Below are positions 11,117 to 20,240 of a DNA stretch of 34,300 nucleotides, in pieces. Under the pieces are notes generated by a model. It worked only from the letters and a program-made list of their open reading frames with translations. It made no database searches and was not told where the DNA came from. Made by a program: the position numbers and the translations under genes. The stretch spans positions 57,501 to 91,800 of the forward strand of contig JAFLJL010004137.1 of NCBI GenBank assembly GCA_018398815.1, written 5' to 3'. This stretch comes from Conus ventricosus. Its lineage: Eukaryota > Mollusca > Gastropoda > Neogastropoda > Conidae. The first letter of the stretch is position 1. Every line of letters starts with the position of its first letter.

Positions 11117-12200
11117 TTATGTTGATGAGGATGAGGGGGAAAGAAAGAGGGGGCAAGAGAGAGTAGAGTGCGGAGGAGTGGAGACTGGAAAAGGAAAGAG
11201 AGAGAGGCGAGGGAAACGAGGAGAACAGGAAGAGAGAGAAGGGAGGAAAAGAGAGAGCAGGAGGAGAGAGAAGCCAAAGAAGTGAGATGGTGGAAATTTG
11301 GGAAAAGGAAAGTGAGGTTGGAGAGGCGAAAGAGAAAAGGGAAATGGAGGCGAGGAGGTTGGAAAGAGAAGAGAAGAGCTTGGAGAGGGAGGAGAAGGAA
11401 CGGCGATGGTGAGAGGAGATGGAGGAAAGGAGCTGGAGGGAGAGTCGAGAGAAAAGAGGAGAACAGTTAGAACAGGGAGGCCAGACAGAAACGAAAGTGT
11501 TGGAACTGTGAGGATCGATTTGGTGGTGGAAGGAAAGAGAGACACCGGGCCGTCATTAGTTCGACAGTTAGATGCACATATGCACAGTCTGTGGTTGCTT
11601 CCGAGCATGGCTCTGACCATCAAGGAAATAGCAGATTTTCATCAGGGCGTGGTTTATTCCGGTTGGCTTCCACCCAAGCTACATATTGCCCAGTGTACGG
11701 TGCCAGCGATTACTATAGATACTACATCGAGCACTTTGAGGTGGTTGCTGCTGCGATACCAGCTAAACGACAGAGTAAAGCCTTTACTCATCAGTAGCCT
11801 GTCAGGGAAAGCTAAGAAGGCGTTTGTCGACATTCCACCGGAGCTTCCTATACCGAGTAGGTTAAAGCGCTTTCGCAGGAGACTGCACATGAAGGGACGA
11901 GTCTATAGGAAAGCAGTTTCGCACACTGAGGAACCTTTACAGAGGAGGACTTTTCACCAGGTCGGGGAACGCTCCGGCGCAACTATGGAATATTGGATTG
12001 AAGCTCAGAAATGAATTTGAAGGATTGTTTCCTCTTGGAGCAACTCATGATTTCGGTATCTCAGGAACTGCAGTTTAAGTTGGGTGAGGGAGAAACCAAA
12101 GACATTTCGCCAGGGCAATCTAGGTTGCTGAAGCCTTTGAGATGGCGTCGTCACTATCGTATGCCTGCACCAGAACAGTAGGAACAGTGTCGGAGTCACG
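11117..12200 (+). pseudogene. Gypsy-like LTR retrotransposon gag remnant
   Basis: The first 400 bp are almost pure purine and encode a charged Glu/Arg/Lys stretch typical of the coiled-coil N-terminus of some metazoan Gypsy-type gag proteins. Downstream, in shifting frames, come the elements of a SCAN/gag-like helical domain: YYRYYIEHFEVVAAAIP (about 11712-11762), LLISSLSGKAKKAF (about 11783-11826), the segment around RLHMKG and YRKAV (about 11881-11926), VGERSGATMEYWIEAQK (about 11961-12011), then in another frame LLEQLMISVSQELQFKLGEG (about 12032-12090). Several frameshifts separate these parts. The long minus-strand frame opposite (11117-11623) is a Pro/Ser shadow of the purine tract. Confidence 0.6.
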
Positions 12201-12209
12201 TGATCCAAA

Positions 12210-13250
12210 CGTCGTCACCCTCCAAGAGCCGATGTCTCAGCAAATTTCAGGACGTCGGAGCAAGCTACAAGCTTTGCATCCTCTTGGGGCAATGGGAAAT
12301 TTCGTCGAGATTGCCAAGGAGGAAGGACAAACAAGACCCGGCGATCGTACGTTGGGCGGTGCATTTGGATGAGAGTGAAGGTCCACGACCCCATATATCC
12401 CAACTTCCCATCGGTGGTTGTGGCAAGAAAGTGGAAAGCTACTAGGGGACACTGGTAGCCACAGCGGTCTTCATCGACGAGCTGTTATTAGTCCTAGTGA
12501 GGCACCTCGATGGGAAGAGTGACAAAGTTGCTAGGAATCGAATCATCCTTCAGGGCAACCCGATCTACTGCACGGTAGATGTATCTACGCCATACTTTAA
12601 AGGGAAGGTTGTGGGCAGTCGCCCTTCAGCGTCTGCGTTACTCCCTACTGATTGGCCAAATCACGTGGCTTTGGGGAAGGTCAACGTCGGGAGATATCGT
12701 CAGAGTTGCTGCAGAAAGTATTTGTGGCCGCCACCACGCTTTCCAAGCACAGAGAGAGAAAATGGCCCTGAAACCCCTCTGAAGCCCTGATTCGGTATGA
12801 CATATTGACAATAGATCCCTCAAATGTAAGCAACTTGAAAACAAAGGACCCAATCCCTCAACAAGATCCGGAGTTTGGTTGGGGACCCAGAAAAGGATGT
12901 CCCGCAGCAGCGCATTTGAGTGTGTGAGACGCAAAGAACTTGTACACAGGCGTTTCACTCACCTACTTCAGCTGCCACTCAGCTAATCGCTCCAGAAGCT
13001 CTCCGCGTATGGTCAAAAGCGCCTAGGCCACGATATGGAGGACATTTGGAGACACGTCCGACCATGAAGAGAATCCAGCAAGGGCTTTCATTGTCCAGGA
13101 GTGGCGAAGAACATCCAAAGGTACGGTCCAGCTACAATGTTTGCCACCCAACAACTCCGAAGGGCCGGAACACCAGGCTGCCTGTGACGTTGTTGACATC
13201 AACAGGTTCTGCATCCTCGAGGAGTAGAAAACCAAATTTTTAAGAAAGCA
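12210..13250 (+). pseudogene. Gypsy-like pol remnant: zinc knuckle, protease and integrase zinc region
   Basis: This continues the gag remnant. A damaged zinc-knuckle-like stretch (LCILLGQW then PRRKDKQ, about 12262-12326) is followed by a retroviral-type aspartic protease region (NRIILQGNPIYCTVDVSTP, then YFKGK, about 12537-12606), with SLLIGQI in another frame near 12650. From about 13040 the sequence reads HLETRPTMKRIQQG and then NVCHPTTPKGR (about 13138-13170), matching the order of an H2C2 integrase zinc-binding domain. No reverse transcriptase or RNase H lies between protease and integrase, so roughly 2 kb expected of an intact pol is missing. Confidence 0.55.
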
Positions 13251-14300
13251 AAGGAGCAGACCCAAAGTGAGTCAAACATGCGCGAAATGAGAGCGAATGA
13301 GGAGTCGAACACCAACCAGGACCGCTGCACAGCAATAAGCGACACTGGGCCAGTTGTGTGTGACAGCCCCTGTCTCCTACACACGTAAAACAGCACGCCC
13401 CATGACAAGGTGACCACGTAAAGTAGGGAGATAACAGAGAAGCTGAACATGAGAAATGGAACCCTTCTCTACGCAAAGGCATGACCCCTTTTGCTGAAAG
13501 TCCTTCGGCTTTCAGGACTACGGGGACGCTCGGGTGAATCGACTAGAAAAAAAAGAGGTGTGTAATTCCAGTGGATACGGAATGTTGTGCGAACAGACCA
13601 AGAATGACTGGAAAGGAACCTTCAATGCCCGTCCTGGAAGCCATGCAGAAGAGGAAGCTGGAACAGATCAAGCTGAAGACGCCACAGAACCGACAGCAAA
13701 TTGGTGCAGGTTGACTCAGACTTTCAGAGGGCCAGTGTGGAAGCTTCTCCGCACAGTCAGCACGCGCCATGGAGCAACAAGGTTTACAGCTTTCAGGCCC
13801 AGATCAGCGACATGAGAAGACAGTGCTGACAGAGTATGGTCAACACTGAGCTGGTCTTCCATGCCCAAGGCCCTGGAATTCTATAACGCGCTGTGCTTCC
13901 CAGACCCAGAACGTCTCCATCGACCCAGGCGGTGGCCTGGAGGAATTCAAGCTACAGATGAAGCCAGCCGATGCAGTGCGTCAGACAATAGCGCGTAGGC
14001 TTTCCAGCAGTTCCCTGAAACACAACAGCAGCAGTCGTCTGGGCTCATCTCCCTCAGTGCCACCACCATGTGTACCATCACCAGTGCTCCGGTTAGCAAT
14101 GTGTGCCCAGAGAGGCACTGGATGGAATGACACTACAGACTATGAAGATGATGATGATGAAGGCTGATTACCTCACCGGATGGAGCAACAAACGAGCTAG
14201 GTTCAGGAGTGAGGGAAAGTTTACATTGTAAAAGAGGTAAGGGTTACAGAACGAATTGGAGGCTGTGATAGGGCTAAGCCCTCATGAGCACACGCCTCTT
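13251..14300 (+). other. Unresolved sequence between pol remnant and 3' LTR
   Basis: This presumably belongs to the retrotransposon by position, but I cannot place it in a known domain. Open stretches (13534-13815, 13958-14167) have mixed composition. The second ends in an acidic DDDDEG tail just upstream of the 3' LTR and may be the C-terminus of the element's polyprotein. Confidence 0.3.
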
Positions 14301-14302
14301 AG

Positions 14303-14310
14303 TTGGGGGG
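14303..14310 (+). promoter_or_regulatory. Putative polypurine tract of the LTR retrotransposon
   Basis: TTGGGGGG directly precedes the TGTTGTCACGG start of the putative 3' LTR, the expected place for the plus-strand primer. Context-based call. Confidence 0.45.
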
Positions 14311-15204
14311 TGTTGTCACGGACATACATACTTTTGGTTTGGGAAGAAAATAATGTCTTTTCAAACCCAGTATAAAGTGAGTGTTACCATGACGTTTTAC
14401 TACATTGGCCGGGTGTTGACCATTGTCTATTGTGTCATCCCGGGTGCGCTACGTCACCGTGACATTTCGCTCTCCATCCGTTCCAATATTCCTTCTTTTT
14501 TTTCATTTAAAAGCTTTCTTTTTTCTTGTCTTTTATCGCTTGCCCTACCCTCCCCCCACGTGGTTCATTCCAGCTGAAGTCAGAGTGCCATACAGGTGAT
14601 ATGTTTTTTGTTACCTGATGCCATCTTGGTTTAGGCCAGTGGTGGGGCAACACATTGACGGACCGTCGAGTCAGAGAGATCTCCATACTCTCATCTAGCT
14701 GTCCACTTTTCTTTATTCCACTTCGGTGTTGGATTTTGTGGAAGAGTCTTTCGGCCCTTCAGCGGGTCGGAAAAGTATATTTCCTCACAGGAACACTCAG
14801 GGATCCCGTTCCCCTGCCCAGCTAGAAGAACCACCTTGGGTCGTCCCTGACCTGGATCCTTCGGTGTGGACCAGCCACGAATACGGCTGGCCGACCCATT
14901 CGCGACTGGGGAGCGAACCCGTTTCTCACCTCGCCCACATCCGCCATTTTGGTAACTATATGTCTGTTTTTTTGGACATTGAATTGTTTTATTTGGGTTT
15001 TCTTAACCTTTCAGCGGTTGAGAGGTTTGCTTCTCCTCAATGTGCCGTTGGCTTCGGGCACACCTTTTCTGTGTGTAACTGCTCCAAAGAAGGGGAGCAG
15101 GTATGAAATGGTATCCGGAAAATGCGTCTTGTTGTAGAAATTAAAGAAGCGTGCATTATCTTTAATTGCGTTTTCGGTCCTTAGCAGCAAGCGATTCTGT
15201 TACA
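14311..15204 (+). mobile_element. Putative 3' LTR of the Gypsy-like element (about 894 bp)
   Basis: It begins TGTTGTCACGG after a polypurine tract and ends GATTCTGTTACA, giving the TGT...ACA ends usual for LTRs. It lies downstream of the gag/pol remnants on the same strand. I find no second copy in the window, so the 5' LTR is deleted, too diverged to see, or outside, and the boundaries rest on end motifs and context only. A 126-codon frame at 14726-15106 lies inside and is probably untranslated LTR sequence. Confidence 0.5.
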
Positions 15205-16590
15205 TTGGACTAAGTATTGAAAAATCCTTACTATATAATATCCCTTCATAATATCGGTCCATGGAAGCTATTTTGTTTGTTTTTCTGATTACAAACATGA
15301 TGAGTCCAATGTTTATCCGCTCAATAGTGATTTGGGCTCGGAAGGATATCAGAAATGTATATTTTCATTTCCCCCTTGTGCTTTATTAGACAACAGAGCG
15401 GTCAGAACGCCTGAGCGAGCGAACGGATAAACATTTAGACCGCGGAGAGTGAATTCCTGCCGTATTCCCCCGCATGTGGTATCCGTTCTCGTTTTCTTGT
15501 CTTATATGTTGGTGTGACAGACGTGATGAATTCTAAATTGTTTTTATTCATTGGAGATTTTGTGACTAAGGACACTATCCCTTAGTACAGGTCAAATAAA
15601 AGCAAAAGAAAAGGGAAAGAAGTTATTCTAGTTTATATTGCCCTTTTGTAAGTGACAAAGACAATGTTGACCTTATAACGCAATGTGATCCTTCACACTG
15701 TGACTCACTGCCGACCCACTATGCTGCCACACACTTACAACAGGGACTATAGGTGAAGACTTCTCATCTGGAGACTGATCTCCGCCGTAGGGCGGGATGT
15801 TTCGCCCTTTTCTTGCAGCTGCAGCTCTTGTCTTTGACTGGCTGGACGACCAGCATCCACGGACCCTGCAGTCATCATCCTGCGTCCAGGCACCAGTCAT
15901 TTTTCCAACCTGCGGACTGGTGGAGGTGAACCTCGTCTCCTTGACTGAGACACCTACTTCACCTCGGACTGGAAGACCAGCCCACTACGAACATCACCCC
16001 TCTACAGGATCCACCTCCTCTGCGAACCTCCTCGGTTCATGGACTCGAGTTGAGTGTGCAATCTTGTGTGGTGTGGGTGTGGTTCTGGCGTGCGTGTGTG
16101 TGGGTCTAAAGCCGGTCACTGATTCGTTTTGTTGTGTTTTTTGTTGTTGGTTTTTGTTGGTGTTGTTTTTTTTGTTTTGTTTTGTTTAACTCTAATTGAT
16201 TAGGTCCCGTTGGACGTAGCAATGTTTCTAATAGTATCTTTCTTCTGTTATTTTGCTGAATGTCCTTGTAGTGGTTTAGTGGGTTAGGTTGGGACAGTAG
16301 GGGGATCCCGGGATATTGGAGGGTTTTTGTGGTCTATTCAATTTACTTTGTCCCATAAGTCAGTCAGTTCCGAATAGTGCCTTTCTCTTCTATGCCCCAT
16401 TTTTTTCTTTCTTTCCTCTCTTGGCTATCTTTTCTCTTCTTTGTTATGACCCATACCCCATCTGGAGTGCTAATGCGAGTGAGTGATTGTAATGTGAATA
16501 AAAATATTGTCGAAACTTTTTCCTTTTGTGGTCTGGTGGTGTGAGGGATTGAGTGATCGCTCCGTTTCTGCCACTGCACATTACCTGTAA
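15205..16590. other. Unassigned sequence with a small inverted repeat
   Basis: No gene is recognised. AATGTTTATCCG at 15308-15319 is repeated inverted at 15424-15435. The frame at 15797-16189 becomes a T/G-rich hydrophobic stretch and looks spurious. T- and G-rich low complexity dominates from 16060 onward. Confidence 0.45.
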
Positions 16591-16594
16591 AAGA

Positions 16595-16611
16595 CCCCCC
16601 CCCCCCCCCCC
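16595..16611. repeat. C homopolymer (17 nt) at the edge of the polymerase fragment
   Basis: A run of 17 C immediately upstream of the first recognisable polymerase B sequence. It may mark the breakpoint or an unreliable length. Confidence 0.85.
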
Positions 16612-16632
16612 TTGCCAGGTGTACTCCCACGT

Positions 16633-17043
16633 GACAGAGCTGATGGGTGGTACGACACATGCGACTATCCTAAAGACAGTCCTTTACATTCAACTGTAAA
16701 CAAGAAAGTGATTGGAAAGATGAAGGATGAACTTAATGGACAGTTATCAAAGAATATGTTGGTTTGCGATCGAAGATGTATAGCGTTTCCAGCCAGACTT
16801 CTGTAATAAAGAAGGCTAAGGGCATAAGTAAAGAAGTTTTAAAAAAAATATAACTCACGATAATTGCAAGCAAGCTCTCTTTGAGAACAAAGTATTTTAT
16901 CACACAAATGTTAATCTGCGCTCTACTCTTCATCAAGTAAACACAACTGCTGTTAACAAAAAATCACTAGTCTCTAACAATAACAAGAGAACTTACGTCA
17001 ATCCTGAGTTTTCATATGCTGTAGGGCATTGGAGAACTTTAAA
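16633..17043 (+). pseudogene. polB: DNA polymerase B C-terminal fragment (Polinton/adintovirus type)
   Basis: Protein-primed family B polymerases of Polintons copy the element's linear DNA. The fragment opens with WYDTCDYPKDSP (about 16647-16682) followed by NKKVIGKMKDELNG (about 16699-16740), the thumb-proximal signature I associate with this polymerase group. After a frameshift near 16752 the expected KKAKG motif appears at about 16812, and further shifted pieces continue to SYAVGHW near 17016-17037, followed by a stop. Everything N-terminal (exonuclease, palm motifs) is missing upstream of the C-run at 16595-16611. The gene converges on the minus-strand small genes at 17.28-18.17 kb. Confidence 0.65.
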
Positions 17044-17044
17044 A

Positions 17045-17260
17045 GATTAACTTAAGAACCTAACTAGTACTTACTTAAGAACATAACAAGAACTTAACTT
17101 AAGAACCTAACTAGTACTTAAAACTAGAACTTAATTTTTTTTGCACTTTACTTGTAATTTACTTGCACTTAACTTAAAAAAGTACTTTCTATAACTAACT
17201 TAACTTGTACTTATCTAGTTCTTAACTTGTACTTTATCTAGTTAGTTAAAAAACTATTCC
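17045..17260. repeat. AT-rich short repeats 3' of the polymerase fragment
   Basis: CTTAAGAACCTAACTAGTAC and truncated variants recur at about 17051-17120. Partly inverted variants (TATCTAGTTCTTAACTTGTA) follow at about 17205-17250, so the segment can fold back on itself. It separates the convergent polymerase and small minus-strand genes. Confidence 0.6.
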
Positions 17261-17277
17261 ATAGAAAATGGGTCTAC

Positions 17278-17695
17278 AGCAGGAGGTTGTACTTTTTTTG
17301 CAGAAGCTGGTTCTTCTTCTTTACTGTGGGGGCTTGTGACTTTGTAGCTAGGTATGGTGTTAGGTATTTGTATGCTAACCCCCCCCCCCCCCAACAACAG
17401 CAGCTCCCAATACATAATAATACATCTTATCGTTGGATTGTGATTGTGATTGGGTTGTTGTTAATTGTGGTGTTGTTGTTGGTGGAGGCGATGTTGTATT
17501 ACTATCTAACAATTTTTGTTTTGCTGATTGGTTTGCTTTTCTCAGTCTGTGCCATTCAACTAGTCTATGGCCGGCCGCAACACGCCCAGGATTTTTAGTC
17601 TTAGTAACATTACTCACCTGTGGTACATTCACTTGTGGGCTCACTTGTGGTACATTCTGCTCCTGCGGACTGTCCTGCGGCGTCTTCTCGCTCAT
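17278..17695 (-). pseudogene. Small Pro/Gln-rich element protein with C-terminal membrane segment
   Basis: The minus-strand start at 17695 opens a frame whose N-terminus is rich in Pro, Gln and Val (SPQEQNVPQVSPQ). A basic motif KNPGRVAAGHRLVEWHR, a Ser/Thr/Pro/Gln linker and a hydrophobic YYYVLGAAVVGGGG stretch follow. The frame stops at about 17375 right after a 14-nt homopolymer (17379-17392), where a length error or slippage would change the frame; basic sequence continues in another frame to about 17280. The start overlaps the stop of the upstream gene in an ATGA arrangement. The A-A-G-x-R-L-x-E-W motif is one I have seen in uncharacterised proteins of invertebrate genomes; no function is known to me. 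Confidence 0.5.
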
Positions 17696-18166
17696 TTTTT
17701 TTTATTGCGATTAAATTTAATATGATCAAAATTAATATGATCAAAAATAATTAATCCCATGATGAATGGGCATAACATCGTCCCAAATCTGTAATACATG
17801 TCACATGCAAGAGTTTCTAGCGACTTGTTTAAAACTGGATCTTGTGATAAGTCGTATTTTAAATCTTCTTCTGAATCAACTGGCGCCACCTTACTTACTA
17901 ACTTAGCATATAAACTAATCATTGTCTGCCCCACCCATCTAACCATTTTTGACCCTAACTGCGCTTCGTACCTAGCGTAGTACTTCTCAACGTCTGAAGT
18001 AGACAGTTTGTTGGATTTGTTCAACACTTAGTTCAGTGCCTAAATATTGTTTAGTTTTTCCACACGCAGCTAGAGAGTATAATCTTTCTTTATGGCAGTG
18101 GTCTGCTGAGTAGCCTACGGAGTAGTCTGCTTGCTCTTCACACTTTAATAGTTCGTCACAATCCAT
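17692..18166 (-). pseudogene. Small element protein with C-terminal membrane segment (one frameshift)
   Basis: The start at 18166 (MDCDELLKCEEQADYS) is preferred over the in-frame ATG 12 nt upstream because it fits the divergent spacing better; this is a weak preference. The frame includes a Cys/His-containing N-terminal part and a GKTKQYLGTELSVEQIQ segment. It is then disrupted near 18015, and the continuation is open in another frame (SDVEKYYARYEAQLGSKM, then WVGQTMISLYAKLV), ending in a hydrophobic CPFIMGLIIF segment and a basic tail. The stop TGA at 17692-17694 overlaps the next start. I do not recognise a domain, and GKT here lacks a Walker A context. Likely an accessory gene of the Polinton-like element. 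Confidence 0.5.
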
Positions 18167-18209
18167 TTTAAAAAGCAATAAAAAAAATTAATATAATACT
18201 TTTAAAACC
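18167..18209. promoter_or_regulatory. Divergent AT-rich intergenic region
   Basis: Only 43 nt separate the minus-strand gene start (18166) from the plus-strand start (18210). The interval is almost pure A/T (AAAAAAAATTAATATAATAC). A shared bidirectional promoter is plausible from spacing and composition; no precise element can be assigned. Confidence 0.35.
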
Positions 18210-18353
18210 ATGAGTTTAACGTTGGTTAATTATGCAGTGCCTGTCGTTGGTGTTATAGTTTATTCAACCCTTGCAAAATGCTTGTTAGGAATAAAACCGC
18301 CCAACATGGAAAAGACAGAAGATTCGCCAAAACTAGTTTGTCATGTGACGTAG
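18210..18353 (+). CDS. Tiny single-pass membrane protein of the element (47 codons)
   Basis: ATG at 18210 to TAG at 18351-18353 with no frameshift. An N-terminal hydrophobic helix (VVGVIVYSTLAKCLLG) is followed by IKPPNMEK and a short polar tail. The helix plus K-P-(A/P) turn matches the start of the gene at 19554 (GGLSIGYSVLAKNM, then KPADL), so the two are relatives. This one is much shorter and may be truncated after the turn, since the sequence changes character at about 18342. It lies divergent to the minus-strand small gene with 43 nt between starts. Confidence 0.5.
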   Translation: MSLTLVNYAVPVVGVIVYSTLAKCLLGIKPPNMEKTEDSPKLVCHVT

Positions 18354-19510
18354 CCTCACATCAAGGCATGTGACGCTCCATCACATGTAGTTAGTGATAT
18401 GAATCATTTCCCCATGCCACAACGGAAAAGGAAGAATATTCATGTGGCTTGACTAGTGTAGCGGGCGTCCCCAAATAATTGTGAGTATGACTCGGTAAAG
18501 AAACAAATGTGGTCATTGGGTGAAAGTGACCACTGAGTGATAGTTTAACAAGGGCTGGTAAGGTGCTGGTCATGTGTTTTGAACACTGAGTATGCACTCA
18601 CTAGGAGGAAGGAGGAAAGAATCAGTTTTAACCCAGCAGATGGCCTAGAGACTCGAACCTGTCAGGACGTTGGTCCTCGCTGCTGACCAGTCATTACCAG
18701 GTGAGCGATAGATAGTTGGGGAAAGCTACAGGGGAAAACTTAAGGAAAAGAGAAAGAAAGAATTCATATGTTGAATTAAGAAGGTTACTTACACGAACCT
18801 TATTCGTGTTTCAGCCCTTCACCTTTTACCCTTCGCCCTTCACCCTTCACCTTTCACCCCGTGAGGTGGTTGAAGATGGCCATGGTGTGAGGAACACACC
18901 GGTAGGCAGCCCCAGGAATTAAGGACTCCAGGGAGAGGAGTCGGGAACTCGTCATCTCTCCAGGGACAGGAGAAGACGAGGGGGAGGAGTTGGAACTCAT
19001 CTCTCCAGTGACAAGAAGAGTCGAGGGAGAGGAGTCGGAAGTCATATCTCCAGGACGGGAGAAATCGAGGGGGCGAGATGATGTCTGAGAGAGACAGGGA
19101 ATCCTGAAAGGATGAGGCGAGTCGTAATTCGGATGCAGGCATAGCATCAAGGAGTGAGAGAATCATTTATTTTCCTGGTCTGAATTTTGTGGGCCAATGT
19201 TGTGTGAAGGCCGTGACTTTATGAAGTCTTGAGTGAGTTAGTTTGCCTCTCAGTGGAAAGAGAGCTTCATGTATAAAATTTGTTTATAACGTGTTTGATG
19301 TGATTTAGTAAAGTGTTTTCCCGAAGGAGGGGGAGAAGAAAAAACATTCGGTAGTGCGCCTTTTGGTTGATTGGAAAGATTGCGTGTGCGTATGGAGTAA
19401 ATGCTGTCATGAATGCGCGTGTGCAAAAGTGACAGTGTGACATAGTTGCAACCTTATTTTTAGCTTTAACAACATAAGATTATCTGATTAAAAAGCACAT
19501 AGACAGTCTT
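18354..19510. other. Unassigned spacer with small tandem repeats
   Basis: It begins with CATGTGACG twice (18342, 18365) and an inverted CATCACATG. A 12-mer TGACTAGTGTAG at 18450-18461 is the reverse complement of part of the motif repeated at 9.9-10.1 kb. A TTCACC-rich short repeat lies at about 18817-18860 and a 48-bp repeat at 18933-19075. No gene is recognised. Confidence 0.5.
18933..19075. repeat. Tandem repeat, three copies of about 46-48 bp
   Basis: Three imperfect units start near 18933, 18981 and 19027, each running from GAGGAGT through CTCTCCAG (ATCTCCAG in the third) to TCGAGGG or ACGAGGG. The open frames across it on both strands follow from the near-multiple-of-three period. Confidence 0.75.
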
Positions 19511-19553
19511 TCGCATTATGATTATTTTAATTATTTTTTTAGTTAATAAAAAG

Positions 19554-19823
19554 ATGAGTGAAAAAAAGATTATCAATACGATTTACCATTCTGCTGTATT
19601 TGGCGGCCTTAGTATAGGCTATAGTGTGTTAGCAAAAAACATGTTTAAAATGAAGCCAGCCGACCTAGGAAGGTTAGACACTGAGGATGATGTTAAGGTT
19701 AAGTTTAATTACTGCAGGGGATGCGTCAAAAACTTTCGTGTTACACGGGGGTTTTCCCCAGAAAATATTAAGCATAGAAAGTTTAAAACTAAAAATATTG
19801 TTTTAAAAAAGATTCTGGTTTAA
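19554..19823 (+). pseudogene. Small element protein with N-terminal membrane helix
   Basis: The ATG at 19554 (MSEKKIINTIYH) is preferred to the hydrophobic upstream extension from 19518, because the upstream residues come from an AT-rich leader. A hydrophobic segment GGLSIGYSVLAKNM is followed by KMKPADLGRLDTEDDVKV, the same helix-plus-turn design as the 18210 gene. The Cys-rich continuation after about 19700 looks like the wrong frame, because an alternative frame there is less stop-rich and more coding-like. It is followed by the coiled-coil gene and integrase on the same strand, as in an operon-like block. Confidence 0.5.
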
Positions 19824-19825
19824 TT

Positions 19826-20240
19826 TTCTGATGGGGGGGGAAACCTATTTTTAACGTTTTGGACCTTCTCGGGAAGAAATTTACATTTTTTAAGTAAATT
19901 GAGGTCCCATGGGGAGAAAAAAACGCCTAAAAAGGCAATAGAAGATTTACCCAAGGCAAGAGACGCGTACGAGAAAAGACAAATTTGGGCTCACTAGACT
20001 TTTTTAATAAAAAGTTAAAAACAGGGTCATGCAGAGCAAAACATTTACAACTTTGATGACGGCAATGAATGATATTACTTAGTACAGGAAAAAATTTTCC
20101 CTAACATCCCCAAACCGCCAGAACTTTTCGACTTTTATGAAAAAACTGAAAACAAAGACTCCCGAATAGTTTTTATTGCAGTTGGCATATCTCAGCCCTA
20201 CTTTTTTGCCCACTTTTTTGGTAAAAAAATAAAATGCATT
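19826..20240 (+). pseudogene. Coiled-coil element protein upstream of the integrase (broken)
   Basis: In shifting frames the segment reads LLGKKFTFFK and SKLRSHGEKK, then KAIEDLPKARDAYEKRQIWAH (a charged helix, about 19929-19995), then IPKPPELFDFYEKTENKDS and a hydrophobic VFIAVGIS (about 20105-20190). The order is hydrophobic start, basic coiled coil, Pro-rich YxP-type turn, C-terminal membrane segment. I remember an uncharacterised protein of this layout from cnidarian and mollusc genomes, but I cannot name a function. Four or more indels break it, in sequence of doubtful quality. Confidence 0.4.

Noticed and set aside
11117..11623. A 168-codon Pro/Ser/Phe-rich minus-strand frame
   Set aside because: Antisense of the purine-rich gag coiled-coil region.
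18042..18060. Walker A motif in the small minus-strand gene (ACGKTK)
   Set aside because: No G-x4-G-K-T spacing and no downstream ATPase motifs in a protein of about 150 residues.
18640..18710. tRNA-derived SINE head on the minus strand (GGTTCGAGTCT resembles a B box)
   Set aside because: The A-box candidate is poor and too close, and no tRNA fold or A-rich tail was found.
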